Translations under genes and position numbers: made by a program | Part shown: in pieces, positions 8,376 to 18,341 of the stretch | Numbering within the stretch: the first letter of the stretch is position 1 | Layout of the letters: every line of letters begins with the position of its first letter | From: Aliikangiella coralliicola | Lineage (GTDB): Bacteria > Pseudomonadota > Gammaproteobacteria > Enterobacterales > Kangiellaceae | Assembly (NCBI RefSeq): GCF_007004725.1 | Contig: NZ_ML660172.1 | Coordinates: forward strand, 1-64,000 | Direction: 5' to 3' | DNA: 64,000 nt | Notes under the pieces: model-generated | Database searches by the model: none | Told to the model about the DNA's origin: nothing | Seen by the model: the letters and a program-made list of their open reading frames with translations, nothing else

Positions 8376-8966
8376 CTAATTCGTCGGTAAAAATTCCCAA
8401 TCTTTTATCACTACTTTTAAACCAAGCTGAGGATGTTTCGCTTTTATCATTTTTGGCATCGAATAACCTGAAAATGTCTGGTAGCGAGAGAAATTAACCT
8501 GCCAGCCGTTAAAAGTGAGTTGTTGGAGTTCGCCTTCGTCATTTCTGGAGAATTGTTCCCCCGACTTTCCTGATGGTAGCCCTTTGATCCAGAAAGACAA
8601 GGCATCAATTGGAAAGTCCCATCCTAACGACTGATAAAGTAGTTGTTCTGCATCTTGATGATAGTGCACCCGGTCTTCAGGAAGCTTTAGTGTCGCTTCA
8701 TGACCTTTTTGTATTAGGTGCGCGTAGGTTGCGCCGAAAAGACCATAAATATGAAAGTCGAAATCGGAATCTTTTTTTTGCCAGTCCAGGGTTGCTGAAA
8801 CGCTTTCTTCGGGTGTTTTAATCGCTACGCGGGCTTTGAGCTCCCAGTGATTTAATGTTTCTAAAGAAGCCGGGCCGCCAAGGCCATTGGTTGGCCGATT
8901 TGTTTGACAGCCAACCAGCAGTGTCAGACCAATTATCGCAGCCAGTGTTCTAAGTTTTTCCGTCAT
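8376..8966 (-). CDS. lolB: Outer-membrane lipoprotein receptor LolB
   Basis: LolB accepts lipoproteins from LolA and inserts them into the outer membrane. The 196-residue precursor has a lipobox LVGC with Cys20 after a hydrophobic helix. The mature part contains the LolB features WELKARVAIKTPEESVSATLDWQ and the C-terminal GWQVNFSRYQTF. The position between a TPR lipoprotein and ispE, close to divergent hemA, agrees with the usual hemA-lolB-ispE neighbourhood. Confidence 0.94.
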   Translation of the reverse strand: MTEKLRTLAAIIGLTLLVGCQTNRPTNGLGGPASLETLNHWELKARVAIKTPEESVSATLDWQKKDSDFDFHIYGLFGATYAHLIQKGHEATLKLPEDRVHYHQDAEQLLYQSLGWDFPIDALSFWIKGLPSGKSGEQFSRNDEGELQQLTFNGWQVNFSRYQTFSGYSMPKMIKAKHPQLGLKVVIKDWEFLPTN

Positions 8967-9056
8967 TTTCCAGTCTTAATCATTTTGTTATTGGTTATTG
9001 TAAAGACTTGAATGAAGTCAAAATAAACCAAAATCTAGCGTGTGTAACTCTTCTGG

Positions 9057-11036
9057 TTACATTTCAACTTTTAGCCGCGTTAAGGTTTCTTGCAGCACTT
9101 TGTTGTCCTTATCCAGATTAATCCCTTTAAGCCATACCTGCTTTGCGAGCGCCTGCTTGCCCTGTTGCCACAGAACTTCACCTAAATGAGCCGCGCCTTC
9201 AGCACTTGGCGACATCGCAAAGGCCTTTTTAAGATACATACTGGCTTTTTCCAGATCGCCCTGACGATATGCGAGCCAGCCTTTACTATCAATTACTGCC
9301 GGGTTATCAGGCAACCCTGCAAATGCGTTTTCGATAAGTTGCTGCGCGTAATCAAGTTCTTTACCTAAATCAGCCAAAGTGTAACCAAGGGCATTCTGGA
9401 TGTTGTGATCTTCCGGATAGAGTTTAAGCAAATACTTAAATTCGCTCACCATTTCATCGTACAAACCCAAGGGCTCTTTGTATAACGCCCGAGTGTAGAG
9501 CAGATCTTTATCATCAGGCTTGGCTTCGATTGCCTGGTTTAGCCAGGAAACTGCATGTTGATAATGCCCATTGTTTCGCAACAGTGCGGCGGTAGCCATA
9601 TTAAAGCGATCTAATTTTGTGCCGGGTTCAATTAATTGCTTAGCTTGAGAAAGGAGTTTAATAAGTGACTCAGGATCATCAATCAATTGATAGAGTTCTA
9701 TTTTCTTTAGCAGCAGCGCCAGGTTGTCCGGGCTATTTTTCATGGCCAGTTCTAAACGCTCTTTTGCTTTTTCGACAGAGACGTATTGGTTGAGTAAATC
9801 GATTTCCGCGCCAACCAGCTGAACTGCTTCATCTTCATTGAGAGAAGTGTGGTCTGTGATAGTGCTCAATGCCTGTTCAATTTTGCCACTTTCAGCGAGT
9901 AGTTTGGCAAGTTGTATTTTTGCATTAATCTGAAACTTACCTTCTGTAACCAGCTGAAAACAGGCAATTGCTTGTCTTTTCTCACCGGTTTTATTGGCAG
10001 AATCACCACAATAAAAAGCGACTGTTTGACTCTCATAATCTTGTCCAAGCAGGTTTTGAAAACCTGCCAGACTCAGATGATATTGACCCATAGCATAGTA
10101 GCTGGCAGCTTGATAATAGCGTGCCTCAAGATCTTCTGGGTGCTCTTTGATCCAACCAGTAAAATGGTTGGCGCTCGCCTTAAAATTCCTCAAGTCATAG
10201 TAAAGTTGTCCCAACATATGACTAATTGGTTTTGAGTCAGGCGATTGTTTGTACAGGTTTGAGAGGTAACTAACCGCTTTAGCGTCTTCTCTTAATTGAT
10301 AGAGGGTGTGCGATTTAATACGTATTGCCGGAACAAAGTAGGGATCAATTGTCAGGGCTTGCTCTATAGCAATCATTGCCCGTTCTAGCATGTTGCTAGG
10401 CCGGTTGTTGGCGTTTGCCAGGTTAAAAATGATCTTCCCCAGTCCTGTCGGAATTGCTGGTTCTTTTGGAAACTGGTCTTTAAAACTGCGTAAGAAGCTG
10501 AAGGAAAAGCGAGGATCCTGATTGATAACTGCTGATTCGAGGATCTCATAGCGTGCCTGAGGCTCTGTTTCTAATTCAAATAGCTTTTTCAGCGTAACTG
10601 AGCCGCCAGCTGTATCATTCAGGTTCAGCTGCGCTTCTAACAGGATAATATAGGCCTGCTGGTTATCTGTGTCGGCGGAAAGCCAAATTTTGGCCGCCTG
10701 TTCTAAACCGAGAGAATCTTTCGCTGCCCTGGCAGCGTCGATGCTTTTTTGGATAAGCTGTTGATTTTTAGATAATTCCGCTGCGTAAAGATAGTAACTC
10801 ATCGCAGTAAGGTGGTCAGAGTTATGTTCTGCCATATCAGCTGCGATAATAGTTTCATATAGGTCTGCTCGCTGCCGGTCGTCTAAAGTCTGAATACCAG
10901 ACAAATCATAGCTGTTATGGGCGGTTTTAAAAGGTGGGTTAGTTTGCCCTGCGCAAGCTGAAAGCAGTAACCCTAAACTTAAGGTGATGCCGGGTAAAGT
11001 TAGTTTAGTCAGTTTGGACTGTTTAATATCTTTCAT
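9057..11036 (-). CDS. TPR-repeat lipoprotein
   Basis: The protein is about 659 residues, with a lipoprotein signal ending LLLSAC (Cys28 from the chosen ATG). The rest is helical tetratricopeptide repeats, for example AMSYYLYAAELSK, AISHWLNQAIEAKPDDKD-like and AVIDSKGWLAYRQGDLEKA segments. TPR lipoproteins act as scaffolds for envelope or secretion complexes; a specific partner is not visible. The open frame extends to a TTG at 11066, but the ATG at 11036 gives a better signal peptide. It is the first gene of the minus-strand run into lolB and ispE (gap 90 bases). TPR lipoproteins are a common neighbour of lolB. Confidence 0.88.
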   Translation of the reverse strand: MKDIKQSKLTKLTLPGITLSLGLLLSACAGQTNPPFKTAHNSYDLSGIQTLDDRQRADLYETIIAADMAEHNSDHLTAMSYYLYAAELSKNQQLIQKSIDAARAAKDSLGLEQAAKIWLSADTDNQQAYIILLEAQLNLNDTAGGSVTLKKLFELETEPQARYEILESAVINQDPRFSFSFLRSFKDQFPKEPAIPTGLGKIIFNLANANNRPSNMLERAMIAIEQALTIDPYFVPAIRIKSHTLYQLREDAKAVSYLSNLYKQSPDSKPISHMLGQLYYDLRNFKASANHFTGWIKEHPEDLEARYYQAASYYAMGQYHLSLAGFQNLLGQDYESQTVAFYCGDSANKTGEKRQAIACFQLVTEGKFQINAKIQLAKLLAESGKIEQALSTITDHTSLNEDEAVQLVGAEIDLLNQYVSVEKAKERLELAMKNSPDNLALLLKKIELYQLIDDPESLIKLLSQAKQLIEPGTKLDRFNMATAALLRNNGHYQHAVSWLNQAIEAKPDDKDLLYTRALYKEPLGLYDEMVSEFKYLLKLYPEDHNIQNALGYTLADLGKELDYAQQLIENAFAGLPDNPAVIDSKGWLAYRQGDLEKASMYLKKAFAMSPSAEGAAHLGEVLWQQGKQALAKQVWLKGINLDKDNKVLQETLTRLKVEM

Positions 11037-11729
11037 ATATTGGCTCAAATTTGCCTCTTTATACAACTGGGTGAATCGAGTCTGAAAACACGGTTATCAA
11101 GTGAATCGCCGCTGTACTTTGCTGTATTTCTCACATGTTTTTGGCTTGAAAGTTTTGTGTTTTGCTCACTAATCGACAAACCTCATCACAATGTTAATTC
11201 TACTAAATGTTTAATCCCGCCACCTAATTTTGCCATTGTAAGTAGGTTATTGATACAAATTTGTGGCAATTCAGGTACAATCTGCGCTTTGACAACAATA
11301 CCAAAGTGCACGACTTATTATACTGCTTTGCCGAGCACCGATAATTTGTAGATAATCTGCAACTATGTCGGGCTATATGCAGTGTTATTTCTTCAGTATA
11401 AATGAGTTTACTTCGATAATGATGGCTTTGCTCTCAAGTTTGATTTTATATTGTTACATCATTTTATTTGATGCGGACTATTTGAGGCAAACGTGAGCCA
11501 GTCATCATAAATCAGTGATTATTAAGATGGCTTTGACTAAAATGGCTATTTTAATAATCGTTGCACAATTTTAAAGAAGATTGCCGCCGACCTGATTATG
11601 TTACTTACGACAGCCTTTAACAATGTTCAAATTAACAGCATTCGACTGAATAACTTCCAAAATATACTCTTGTCAGAGTCGGTAGACTCTCATTTCGTCC
11701 GTTTGTTTCAACATTAACCGATAAAAATC
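11037..11729. other. Intergenic region between the TPR lipoprotein and hemA
   Basis: About 690 bases separate the divergent genes. Open frames here (for example 11040-11351) have no ribosome site, family signature or sensible composition. The only structure I can support lies at the hemA end: a TATACT -10-like box and overlapping short hairpins. Confidence 0.6.
11641..11690 (+). promoter_or_regulatory. Candidate hemA promoter and mutually exclusive hairpins
   Basis: TTCGAC (11641-11646) is 16 bases before TATACT (11663-11668), a weak sigma-70 match. ACTCT (11666-11670) can pair with AGAGT (11675-11679), while the overlapping AGAGTC (11675-11680) can pair with GACTCT (11685-11690). The two stems exclude each other. 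There is no T-run, so attenuation is only a suggestion. Confidence 0.38.
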
Positions 11730-13022
11730 ATGCCGGTTTCTATTTTTGGAATAAATCACAAAACTGCGCCTGTCGAGGTGCGTGAAAAGGTTGCTTTTGC
11801 ACCGGATCGCATGGGTGAAAGTTTATTAGCGTTAAAGGACGATGTAGAGCTCGAAGAAGTGGCGATTATCTCCACCTGTAACCGGATGGAAATTATTTAT
11901 TGTTGTGAGAATTTATCCGCGAAACCTGAGCTGCTTAGCGCAAAATTCAAACAAATTTCCGATTGGTTGATTGAGCATCATCAACTCAACATAGGTAGTA
12001 TCGAGGAATTTTCATATGCTCACTCTGGAGAGTCTGCGGTTAATCATATTATGAGTGTGGCTTGTGGACTTGATTCAATGGTTTTGGGAGAACCACAGAT
12101 ATTAGGGCAAGTGAAAGATGCTTATGGATACGCGAACAGCGCGGGCACGATAGGTTTTTACCTTAATCGGTTGTTTCAACAAACATTTTCACTAGCAAAG
12201 CAGGTGCGGACGGATACCCAGATCGGGGAAAGTGCCGTGTCAGTCGCTTACGCCGCAGTGACCCTGGCGAAACGTATTTTTGCGGATTTCGCACCGGTTA
12301 AAGCTTTGTTCATCGGTGCAGGTGAAACGATTGAACTGGCGGCTCGACATTTGGCTCGGCAGGGAGTGGTCCAAATGAGTGTGGCAAATCGTACCGTTGA
12401 GCGCGCTCAAACCTTGGCGAGTGAGTTCGGTGCGGTAGCATACAGCTTGAATGCCTTACCAGAATTAGTTGAATCTGCGGATATTATTATCAGTTCAACC
12501 GCTAGCCCCGTGCCAATTATAGGTAAAGGGCTCATGGAAAAAGCAATAAGAACTCGCAAACACCGGCCCGTTTTTATCGTTGATCTTGCTGTGCCCAGGG
12601 ATATTGAGCCGCAAGTGGCGGAGTTGAGCGACGTGTATTTGTATACTGTCGACGATATGCAGGATGTGATTAAAGAAAACCTCAAGATCAGAGAACAGGC
12701 TGCCAGTGAAGCGCAAGATATAATCGGCCTGCATAGTCAAAAGTACATGGGATGGCTACAATCACTTTCTGCGGTATCCTTATTAAAGGACTTCAGGGCA
12801 CAAATTGATGAGATAAAAAGCACAGAGTTAGCGCGATCAATCGCAAAGTTGAATTCAAACGAGGATACTGAAAGCGTGTTACAGGAATTTGCGAATCGTT
12901 TGACCCAAAAATTTATGCATTCGCCCAGTAAGTTAATTCGCCAGGCGGGAGAGGAAAATAAGCAACAGGTGCTGGAGATTGTTGCTGATGCTTTTTCACT
13001 AAAGCCTCGTAATGAAGAATAG
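11730..13022 (+). CDS. hemA: Glutamyl-tRNA reductase
   Basis: It reduces glutamyl-tRNA(Glu) to glutamate-1-semialdehyde with NADPH, the first step of C5 tetrapyrrole synthesis. The 430-residue protein has the N-terminal GINHKTAPVEVREKVAF, the catalytic Cys50 in ISTCNRMEI, the GLDSMVLGEPQILGQVKDAY signature, a Rossmann GAGETIELAARHL near 195, and a C-terminal dimerisation helix. It leads the hemA-prfA-prmC cluster. The 164-base gap to prfA holds no gene. Confidence 0.97.
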   Translation: MPVSIFGINHKTAPVEVREKVAFAPDRMGESLLALKDDVELEEVAIISTCNRMEIIYCCENLSAKPELLSAKFKQISDWLIEHHQLNIGSIEEFSYAHSGESAVNHIMSVACGLDSMVLGEPQILGQVKDAYGYANSAGTIGFYLNRLFQQTFSLAKQVRTDTQIGESAVSVAYAAVTLAKRIFADFAPVKALFIGAGETIELAARHLARQGVVQMSVANRTVERAQTLASEFGAVAYSLNALPELVESADIIISSTASPVPIIGKGLMEKAIRTRKHRPVFIVDLAVPRDIEPQVAELSDVYLYTVDDMQDVIKENLKIREQAASEAQDIIGLHSQKYMGWLQSLSAVSLLKDFRAQIDEIKSTELARSIAKLNSNEDTESVLQEFANRLTQKFMHSPSKLIRQAGEENKQQVLEIVADAFSLKPRNEE

Positions 13023-13186
13023 TCAGATTTTAGCGCAAATAGACATTGTCTTATCGCTGAATCATATTGATAATTTATTTTATGGGCCTTGATAAAATAT
13101 TTCAGTTGAATGCGGCTGTGATGGCGCATAAACTTTCAGAAAACCTGTTTTTATTAAAACAGTTACCAATGAGTTAAAAGTAACAG

Positions 13187-14275
13187 ATGAAACAATCGAT
13201 TTTAAGTAAACTGGAAGGATTGGCAGAGCGCCATGAGGAAGTCGGTCATTTATTAGGTGATCCTGAAACGATCACCAACCAAAACCGGTTTCGTGAGCTT
13301 TCCAAAGAATACGCTCAATTAGAAGAAGTGGTATCGACTTTCAACAAGTACAACCAAATCATTGAAGATATCGCCACTGCGGAAGAAATGCTTAAGGATT
13401 CTGATCCGGAAATGCGAGAAATGGCTGAGGAAGATTACAAGGAAAGTAAAAAGTTGATCGAGCCGGTGGAAATTGAATTACAAAAATTATTACTGCCCAG
13501 AGATCCGAACGACGATAAAAATATTTTCCTTGAAATTCGAGCTGGCACTGGTGGAGATGAAGCGGCTATTTTCGTCGGTGACTTATTCCGCATGTACAGC
13601 CGATTTGCAGAGAAAAACCGTTGGCAAATTGAAGTGATGAGCGAAAACCCCAGCGAGCAAGGGGGATATAAAGAAATCATCTGCAAAATTTCTGGTGATG
13701 CGGTTTATTCCAAGTTGAAATTTGAATCGGGTGCACATCGGGTTCAACGGGTGCCGGAAACAGAATCGCAAGGAAGAATTCATACTTCTGCCTGCACGGT
13801 TGCGGTAATGGCCGAGGCTGATGAGCTGGATGATATCGAGCTCAATCCTTCCGACTTACGGATTGATACCTTCCGTGCATCGGGGGCTGGTGGTCAGCAC
13901 GTTAATAAAACAGACTCAGCAATTAGAATCACTCATTTACCAACCGGTGTTGTGGTTGAATGTCAGGATGGCCGTTCGCAGCATAAAAATAAAGCGCAGG
14001 CGATGAGCGTTTTAAAATCTCGATTGTTATCTGCCCAGGAAACTGCGGCTCATAATGAACAAGCTGAAGCACGCCGTAATCTGGTTGGCAGTGGTGATCG
14101 TTCAGAAAGAATTCGTACTTATAATTTCCCGCAGGGTCGAATGACTGATCATCGAATTAACTTAACTTTGTATAAGCTTGATGAAATCATGCAAGGGGAT
14201 TTGGCTCAAGTCGTCGAGCCGCTGGTCGGCGAGCATCAGGCTGATCAACTCGCTAGTCTTTCCGAGCAAGAATAA
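13187..14275 (+). CDS. prfA: Peptide chain release factor 1
   Basis: RF1 reads UAA and UAG stop codons and triggers peptidyl-tRNA hydrolysis. The 362-residue length fits. Gly235-Gly236-Gln237 in [11 protein letters not shown] is the hydrolysis motif, and the codon-reading tripeptide region is [14 protein letters not shown] (PET, of the RF1 PxT type). The Gln is the known methylation target of PrmC, encoded two genes downstream. Confidence 0.97.
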   Translation: MKQSILSKLEGLAERHEEVGHLLGDPETITNQNRFRELSKEYAQLEEVVSTFNKYNQIIEDIATAEEMLKDSDPEMREMAEEDYKESKKLIEPVEIELQKLLLPRDPNDDKNIFLEIRAGTGGDEAAIFVGDLFRMYSRFAEKNRWQIEVMSENPSEQGGYKEIICKISGDAVYSKLKFESGAHRVQRVPETESQGRIHTSACTVAVMAEADELDDIELNPSDLRIDTFRASGAGGQHVNKTDSAIRITHLPTGVVVECQDGRSQHKNKAQAMSVLKSRLLSAQETAAHNEQAEARRNLVGSGDRSERIRTYNFPQGRMTDHRINLTLYKLDEIMQGDLAQVVEPLVGEHQADQLASLSEQE

Positions 14276-14338
14276 GCTTGCGAATGGGTGAACGTGTCTG
14301 CGCTAGCAACAAAGTGAGTGGCAATGTCTGAGGGAAAT

Positions 14339-15337
14339 ATGTCTTACGGAAAACTTTCTGAAACAAAACTGCCTGAAAATAAGTTGACTGAAACTAAAAG
14401 GCCTAGCGCAGAAAAAGTAGGCGCAGTCGCGGTGGTTGGTGGTACCCATGGTAACGAACTCACTGGTATTTTCACCGTAAAACATTGGCAAAAAAATCAA
14501 TTATTTCTTCAGTACCCTGAGTTTCAAATTGAGTTTTTACTTGCTAATCAGGCGGCGATTAAAGATAACAAACGCTACCTGGAACACGATCTTAATCGCT
14601 GTTTCAAACAAAGCGATTTACAAGATTCTGATAAAAAAAATCGTGAGCAAGTTTTAGCAAAACAAATTAACCAGCAGCTGGGTCCAAAGGGAGATTCGCG
14701 AGTTGACTTTATTGTCGATTTGCATACCAGCACTGCAAAAATGCAAACTAATATTGTTCTTATTACGATGGATGAGTTTCATCTTAAACTCGCTGCTTAT
14801 TTGAAAAGCGAGTTGCCGGATGTGGTTATCACTTCAGAAACTCAGTTGATGGATGATCACCATTTTCTATGTTCTATCGCACCAAAAGGAATTGTGATTG
14901 AAGTCGGTCCAACTCCTCAGGGGAGCCTGGATGGCATTATTTTTGAGAAAACCAATCTGGCGTTGAGAAAAACTTTAGAATTTGTCAACTTGTACAATCA
15001 GGGCACACTGCCAGAATTAGGGGAAGAGCTTGAAGTCATGAGTTACTTTTCCAAATTGTATTTTCCAACTGATAGTGCAGAAGAAATTTGTGCAACTGTT
15101 CACCCCGAACTAATTGGCAATGATTACAGCAAAATATCCGCCGGTACGCCAATTTTTAAAGATTTTTTTGGTGAAGATATTCTCTACGAGGGAGCAGATG
15201 CCCATGTCGCTTTCGTAAATGAAGCGGCCTATTACGACCAAAAAATTGCAATGTGTTTGTGTAATCCCCTCAGCTATTCTTTAACGACTTTGCAACCACT
15301 CGACTCAGAAAAGTCTTCTGCAAAAAATGAACATTAG
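14339..15337 (+). CDS. Aspartoacylase / succinylglutamate desuccinylase family
   Basis: A zinc carboxypeptidase-like hydrolase of N-acyl amino acids, most likely N-acetylaspartate. Motifs are GGTHGNELTG (zinc His and Glu), EHDLNRCF, VDLHTSTAKMQTN (second zinc His) and GIVIEVGPTPQG with the catalytic Glu. I chose the ATG at 14339 because GAGGG precedes it; in-frame GTG 14318 and ATG 14324 are alternatives. The first 25 residues are a charged repetitive segment (KLSETKLPENKLTETK) not expected in the family. It lies between prfA and prmC, and its end overlaps prmC by 11 bases, so it is cotranscribed with them. Confidence 0.85.
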   Translation: MSYGKLSETKLPENKLTETKRPSAEKVGAVAVVGGTHGNELTGIFTVKHWQKNQLFLQYPEFQIEFLLANQAAIKDNKRYLEHDLNRCFKQSDLQDSDKKNREQVLAKQINQQLGPKGDSRVDFIVDLHTSTAKMQTNIVLITMDEFHLKLAAYLKSELPDVVITSETQLMDDHHFLCSIAPKGIVIEVGPTPQGSLDGIIFEKTNLALRKTLEFVNLYNQGTLPELGEELEVMSYFSKLYFPTDSAEEICATVHPELIGNDYSKISAGTPIFKDFFGEDILYEGADAHVAFVNEAAYYDQKIAMCLCNPLSYSLTTLQPLDSEKSSAKNEH

Positions 15338-16157
15338 CGACGCTATTGAGTTAGCAAAAAACTCACTCTTCTCAGAGTCGCCTGCTGTTGACGCTGAATA
15401 TTTATTATCAAAATTATTAAATAAAAATTTTACCTGGCTAAAAACCTGGCCGGACTATCAGTTATCGAATCAGCAGGAAGCCGAGTATCGAGCAATGGTT
15501 GAAAGGCGAAAATCAGGAGAACCCATTGCTTACATCACCGGCGAAAAGGCTTTCTGGACATTATTGCTTGAAACCAACCCTTCGACATTAATTCCTCGAC
15601 CGGAAACAGAATTACTGGTAGAGCAAGCGTTAAGCTTTTTATCGCAATATCAAACGGCGAAAGTCCTCGATCTGGGAACTGGAACCGGTGCAATTGCTTT
15701 AGCCATTGCGTCTGAAAGGCCAACGGATAAAGTATACGCATGTGATTATAATCAACAGGCGGTTGAGCTAGCGCTGCGAAACGCCGAGAAAAATCAGATT
15801 AAAAACGCGACTATTTTCCAAAGTGACTGGCTGAACAATGTCGACGAATCGTCTTTCGAGTTGATTGTGTCAAATCCACCTTATGTTGCGGAGGGAGACC
15901 CACACCTTGAGCGCGGTGATTTGAGGTTTGAGCCTGATGGAGCTTTGGTTGCCAGCGGAGATGGTTTAGACGATATTAGAAGGATTGTAAGCAATGCTGT
16001 TGGTTATCTGTGTCACGGCGGAAAGTTAATGTTAGAACACGGCTTTGAACAGGGTGATCAGGTGAGAAAAATATTAATTGACGCTAGTTATCGAGACGTC
16101 ATAACTGTGCAGGATCTTGCTGGTTTAGACAGGGTGACTCTGGGGAGTCTGTCGTAG
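15327..16157 (+). CDS. prmC: Release factor glutamine N5-methyltransferase
   Basis: It transfers methyl from SAM to the GGQ glutamine of RF1 and RF2. The 276-residue protein has the N-terminal helical domain, SAM motif I VLDLGTGTGAIALAIA and the substrate-binding NPPY at residues 183-186, the same number as in E. coli from memory. It overlaps the upstream aspartoacylase-family gene and follows prfA by one gene. Confidence 0.97.
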   Translation: MNISDAIELAKNSLFSESPAVDAEYLLSKLLNKNFTWLKTWPDYQLSNQQEAEYRAMVERRKSGEPIAYITGEKAFWTLLLETNPSTLIPRPETELLVEQALSFLSQYQTAKVLDLGTGTGAIALAIASERPTDKVYACDYNQQAVELALRNAEKNQIKNATIFQSDWLNNVDESSFELIVSNPPYVAEGDPHLERGDLRFEPDGALVASGDGLDDIRRIVSNAVGYLCHGGKLMLEHGFEQGDQVRKILIDASYRDVITVQDLAGLDRVTLGSLS

Positions 16158-16230
16158 TCGATTTATTCTTTGGGTATGTCAGATAGTAGATCTTGTTTGA
16201 GGTTGAAAAAACGAGCTTGAGGGCGAAAAA

Positions 16231-16980
16231 ATGCTTACCGACAACCAGTTGTTAAAATACAGTCGTCAAATCATGTTGCCGAAAATTGATATTGACGGAC
16301 AGCAAAAATTACTCGATTCCCATGTGGTTGTGCTTGGCGTTGGCGGTTTGGGCTCTCCTGTTGCAATGTACCTGGCAACAGCCGGCGTCGGCGAACTCAC
16401 TTTGATCGATGATGACAAAGTTGACCTGACCAATTTACAAAGACAAATTATCCATCGTCTATCGGCTATCGATAAAGATAAAGTGGAGTCTGCAGAAGAT
16501 ACGCTTCAAAAACTTAATCCTGAGTGTCGACTCAACCCAATCAATGCCAGACTAGATGAAGAAGCTTTAACGGAAATTGTCGGCAAAGCAAATATTGTGG
16601 TCGATTGTTGCGATAATTTTTCTACTCGATTTATGCTTAACCGAGTTTGCTTTAAACTTCGAACTCCACTTGTTTCAGGCGCGGCGATTCGCTGGGAAGG
16701 TCAACTTTCAACTTTTACGATGCAGCCTGAGATGCCGTGTTACCGATGTATTTATGAAGAAGATACCTTTGATGACCAAACTTGTAGTCAAAATGGAGTT
16801 GCTGCACCACTGGTGGGAATTATCGGCTCTATGCAAGCGATGGAGGCGATTAAATTAATCACCGGGGCGGGTAATCCAATTTCTGGCCGACTGATGCTAT
16901 TTGATGCGCTGGACATGGAGTGGCGGAGTATTAAGTTTAAGCAGCGGGCGGGTTGCCCCGTTTGTGGCCAACCAGCTTGA
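16231..16980 (+). CDS. moeB: MoeB/ThiF-family sulfur-carrier adenylyltransferase
   Basis: It should adenylate the C-terminal GlyGly of a small sulfur carrier (MoaD or ThiS). The 249-residue length matches MoeB. Visible are the ATP loop GVGGLGSPVAMYLATAGVG, DDDKVDLTNLQRQIIH with the finger arginine, the zinc cysteines CYRC near 170 and CPVC at 242-245, and the CS motif in DQTCSQNGV. A GAGGG site precedes the start. No other molybdopterin or thiamine gene is in the window, so MoeB versus ThiF is not settled. Linkage to prfA-prmC is common in gammaproteobacteria. Confidence 0.85.
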   Translation: MLTDNQLLKYSRQIMLPKIDIDGQQKLLDSHVVVLGVGGLGSPVAMYLATAGVGELTLIDDDKVDLTNLQRQIIHRLSAIDKDKVESAEDTLQKLNPECRLNPINARLDEEALTEIVGKANIVVDCCDNFSTRFMLNRVCFKLRTPLVSGAAIRWEGQLSTFTMQPEMPCYRCIYEEDTFDDQTCSQNGVAAPLVGIIGSMQAMEAIKLITGAGNPISGRLMLFDALDMEWRSIKFKQRAGCPVCGQPA

Positions 16981-17046
16981 GTTCACCGGTTTTTAATTAC
17001 AGGGTTTATTAAGACAGAAAAAATACGATTTTGTTTTTAGGCTCAT

Positions 17047-18177
17047 TTAGCCCTCATTTGCGTCAGCGACTTCCGCGACAACAACTTCCGCACACTGGCT
17101 AGCTGAACGAAATTTTGACAAAGGTTTTGAGTAAGGAGCGGGTGATTTTAATTCGACCCAGTCGCCAACTTTCAAGTGGTCGGCACGTAAAGTTACTGGG
17201 TAAGCGATGGCGTGATTTCTATCGGTGTTAATGACCTTTATTGTACCTGCACTCAAACCTGATTTTCCATTGTCGGCGTCTTGGTAATAAACTTTTAAAG
17301 TCTCTCCCATGGTGAAGTTGGTTTCATTGCTGATTAAATGCAATGTACTTCCATGCTTATGCTTTATCTGGCCAAGAAGCGGTTGTTGGTGAATTCGATT
17401 GATCGACTTGAGTATCAGAAAATTAGCCGCTGCCAAAAAGGTTTGTCCTGGTGTAGTTGACAGGTAGTTCTGTGTAATCTGATCGCGATTGTTCATCCAG
17501 CTTTGGGGTTGCGGGAGCGTGTTCAAGTCGCAATTTGAAAGCATCATTTGAACTTTTTCCATCCAGGGTTTTATTTTTTTGTTACCGCTGGTAATTTTTA
17601 TTGTCATCGTAATACTGGCGTTTTTTGGTGTTTGCAACCATCTGTCTGCCTGACCATGGAGTTTCTTCCACCACTGGTCGTCGGGAGCGTATTGAAACGG
17701 GAGTTGGTAACTGTCCAGAATCAATTCCATCTGATAGTCGGCTTTGTTATTGGTTGGCACAAAGTAACGGCTGGCGAGCGTCGCATCTCGAAATATATTA
17801 TTCATCGCCAATGGCAATTTGCCATGGTAAAAATATTCGGGTCTCTCATCTCTTTGCTCTATTGGAATACCCGAATAGTTTTTAATCGGTAGTAAATTAA
17901 CACTAATTTTCGTCAGAGATTCTGGCCATTGTAAATGACTAAACATGGCTGCCTGTTGATATTCGAAATAACGGGCGTTCAGATTGATTTCATTTTCCTG
18001 CTGAGCAAATGCAGCAGAACTGCAAAACAGTAAGGCTATTTTAAGCACCAATCCTAGTTGTGATTTGCTTTGCCTTCTGAACAAATTCAGGTTAGCGCTA
18101 TTAATTGCTATCCGCACCAGATATTCGGCTTTCATGAGTAAATTCTCGATTTTCTCGGCTAAATGCATGGTTTTCAT
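17047..18177 (-). CDS. Secreted protein of unknown function (possible FlgT-like C-terminus)
   Basis: The 376-residue product has an internal-looking signal peptide (IALLFCSSAAFAQQ, ending near residue 59), so the real start may be a later Met such as the one at residue 15. The mature part has many aromatic residues. A C-terminal beta-rich region with paired GETLKVYY and LKVGDWVEL segments is reminiscent of the C-terminal domain of the flagellar protein FlgT. No flagellar gene is nearby, and I do not recognise the family with confidence. It is convergent with moeB. Confidence 0.7.
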   Translation of the reverse strand: MKTMHLAEKIENLLMKAEYLVRIAINSANLNLFRRQSKSQLGLVLKIALLFCSSAAFAQQENEINLNARYFEYQQAAMFSHLQWPESLTKISVNLLPIKNYSGIPIEQRDERPEYFYHGKLPLAMNNIFRDATLASRYFVPTNNKADYQMELILDSYQLPFQYAPDDQWWKKLHGQADRWLQTPKNASITMTIKITSGNKKIKPWMEKVQMMLSNCDLNTLPQPQSWMNNRDQITQNYLSTTPGQTFLAAANFLILKSINRIHQQPLLGQIKHKHGSTLHLISNETNFTMGETLKVYYQDADNGKSGLSAGTIKVINTDRNHAIAYPVTLRADHLKVGDWVELKSPAPYSKPLSKFRSASQCAEVVVAEVADANEG

Positions 18178-18341
18178 GATTTTTTTGTATCAATGGCTAA
18201 CTGATCTGTTATTGATATCGGCGGGAAAAAAGCGGATCTTAATTTAATTTGGTTTAATCACGGTTTAGTTGAGTCCCAATGCTTACCACCACCCACAGGT
18301 TTTTATGAGTTGATGTGCTTAGCGAAAGTATAATAATCAAT

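Noticed and set aside
11040-11351. A 103-residue open frame upstream of hemA
   Set aside because: It overlaps the start of the divergent TPR gene, lacks a ribosome site, and reads like translated promoter DNA.
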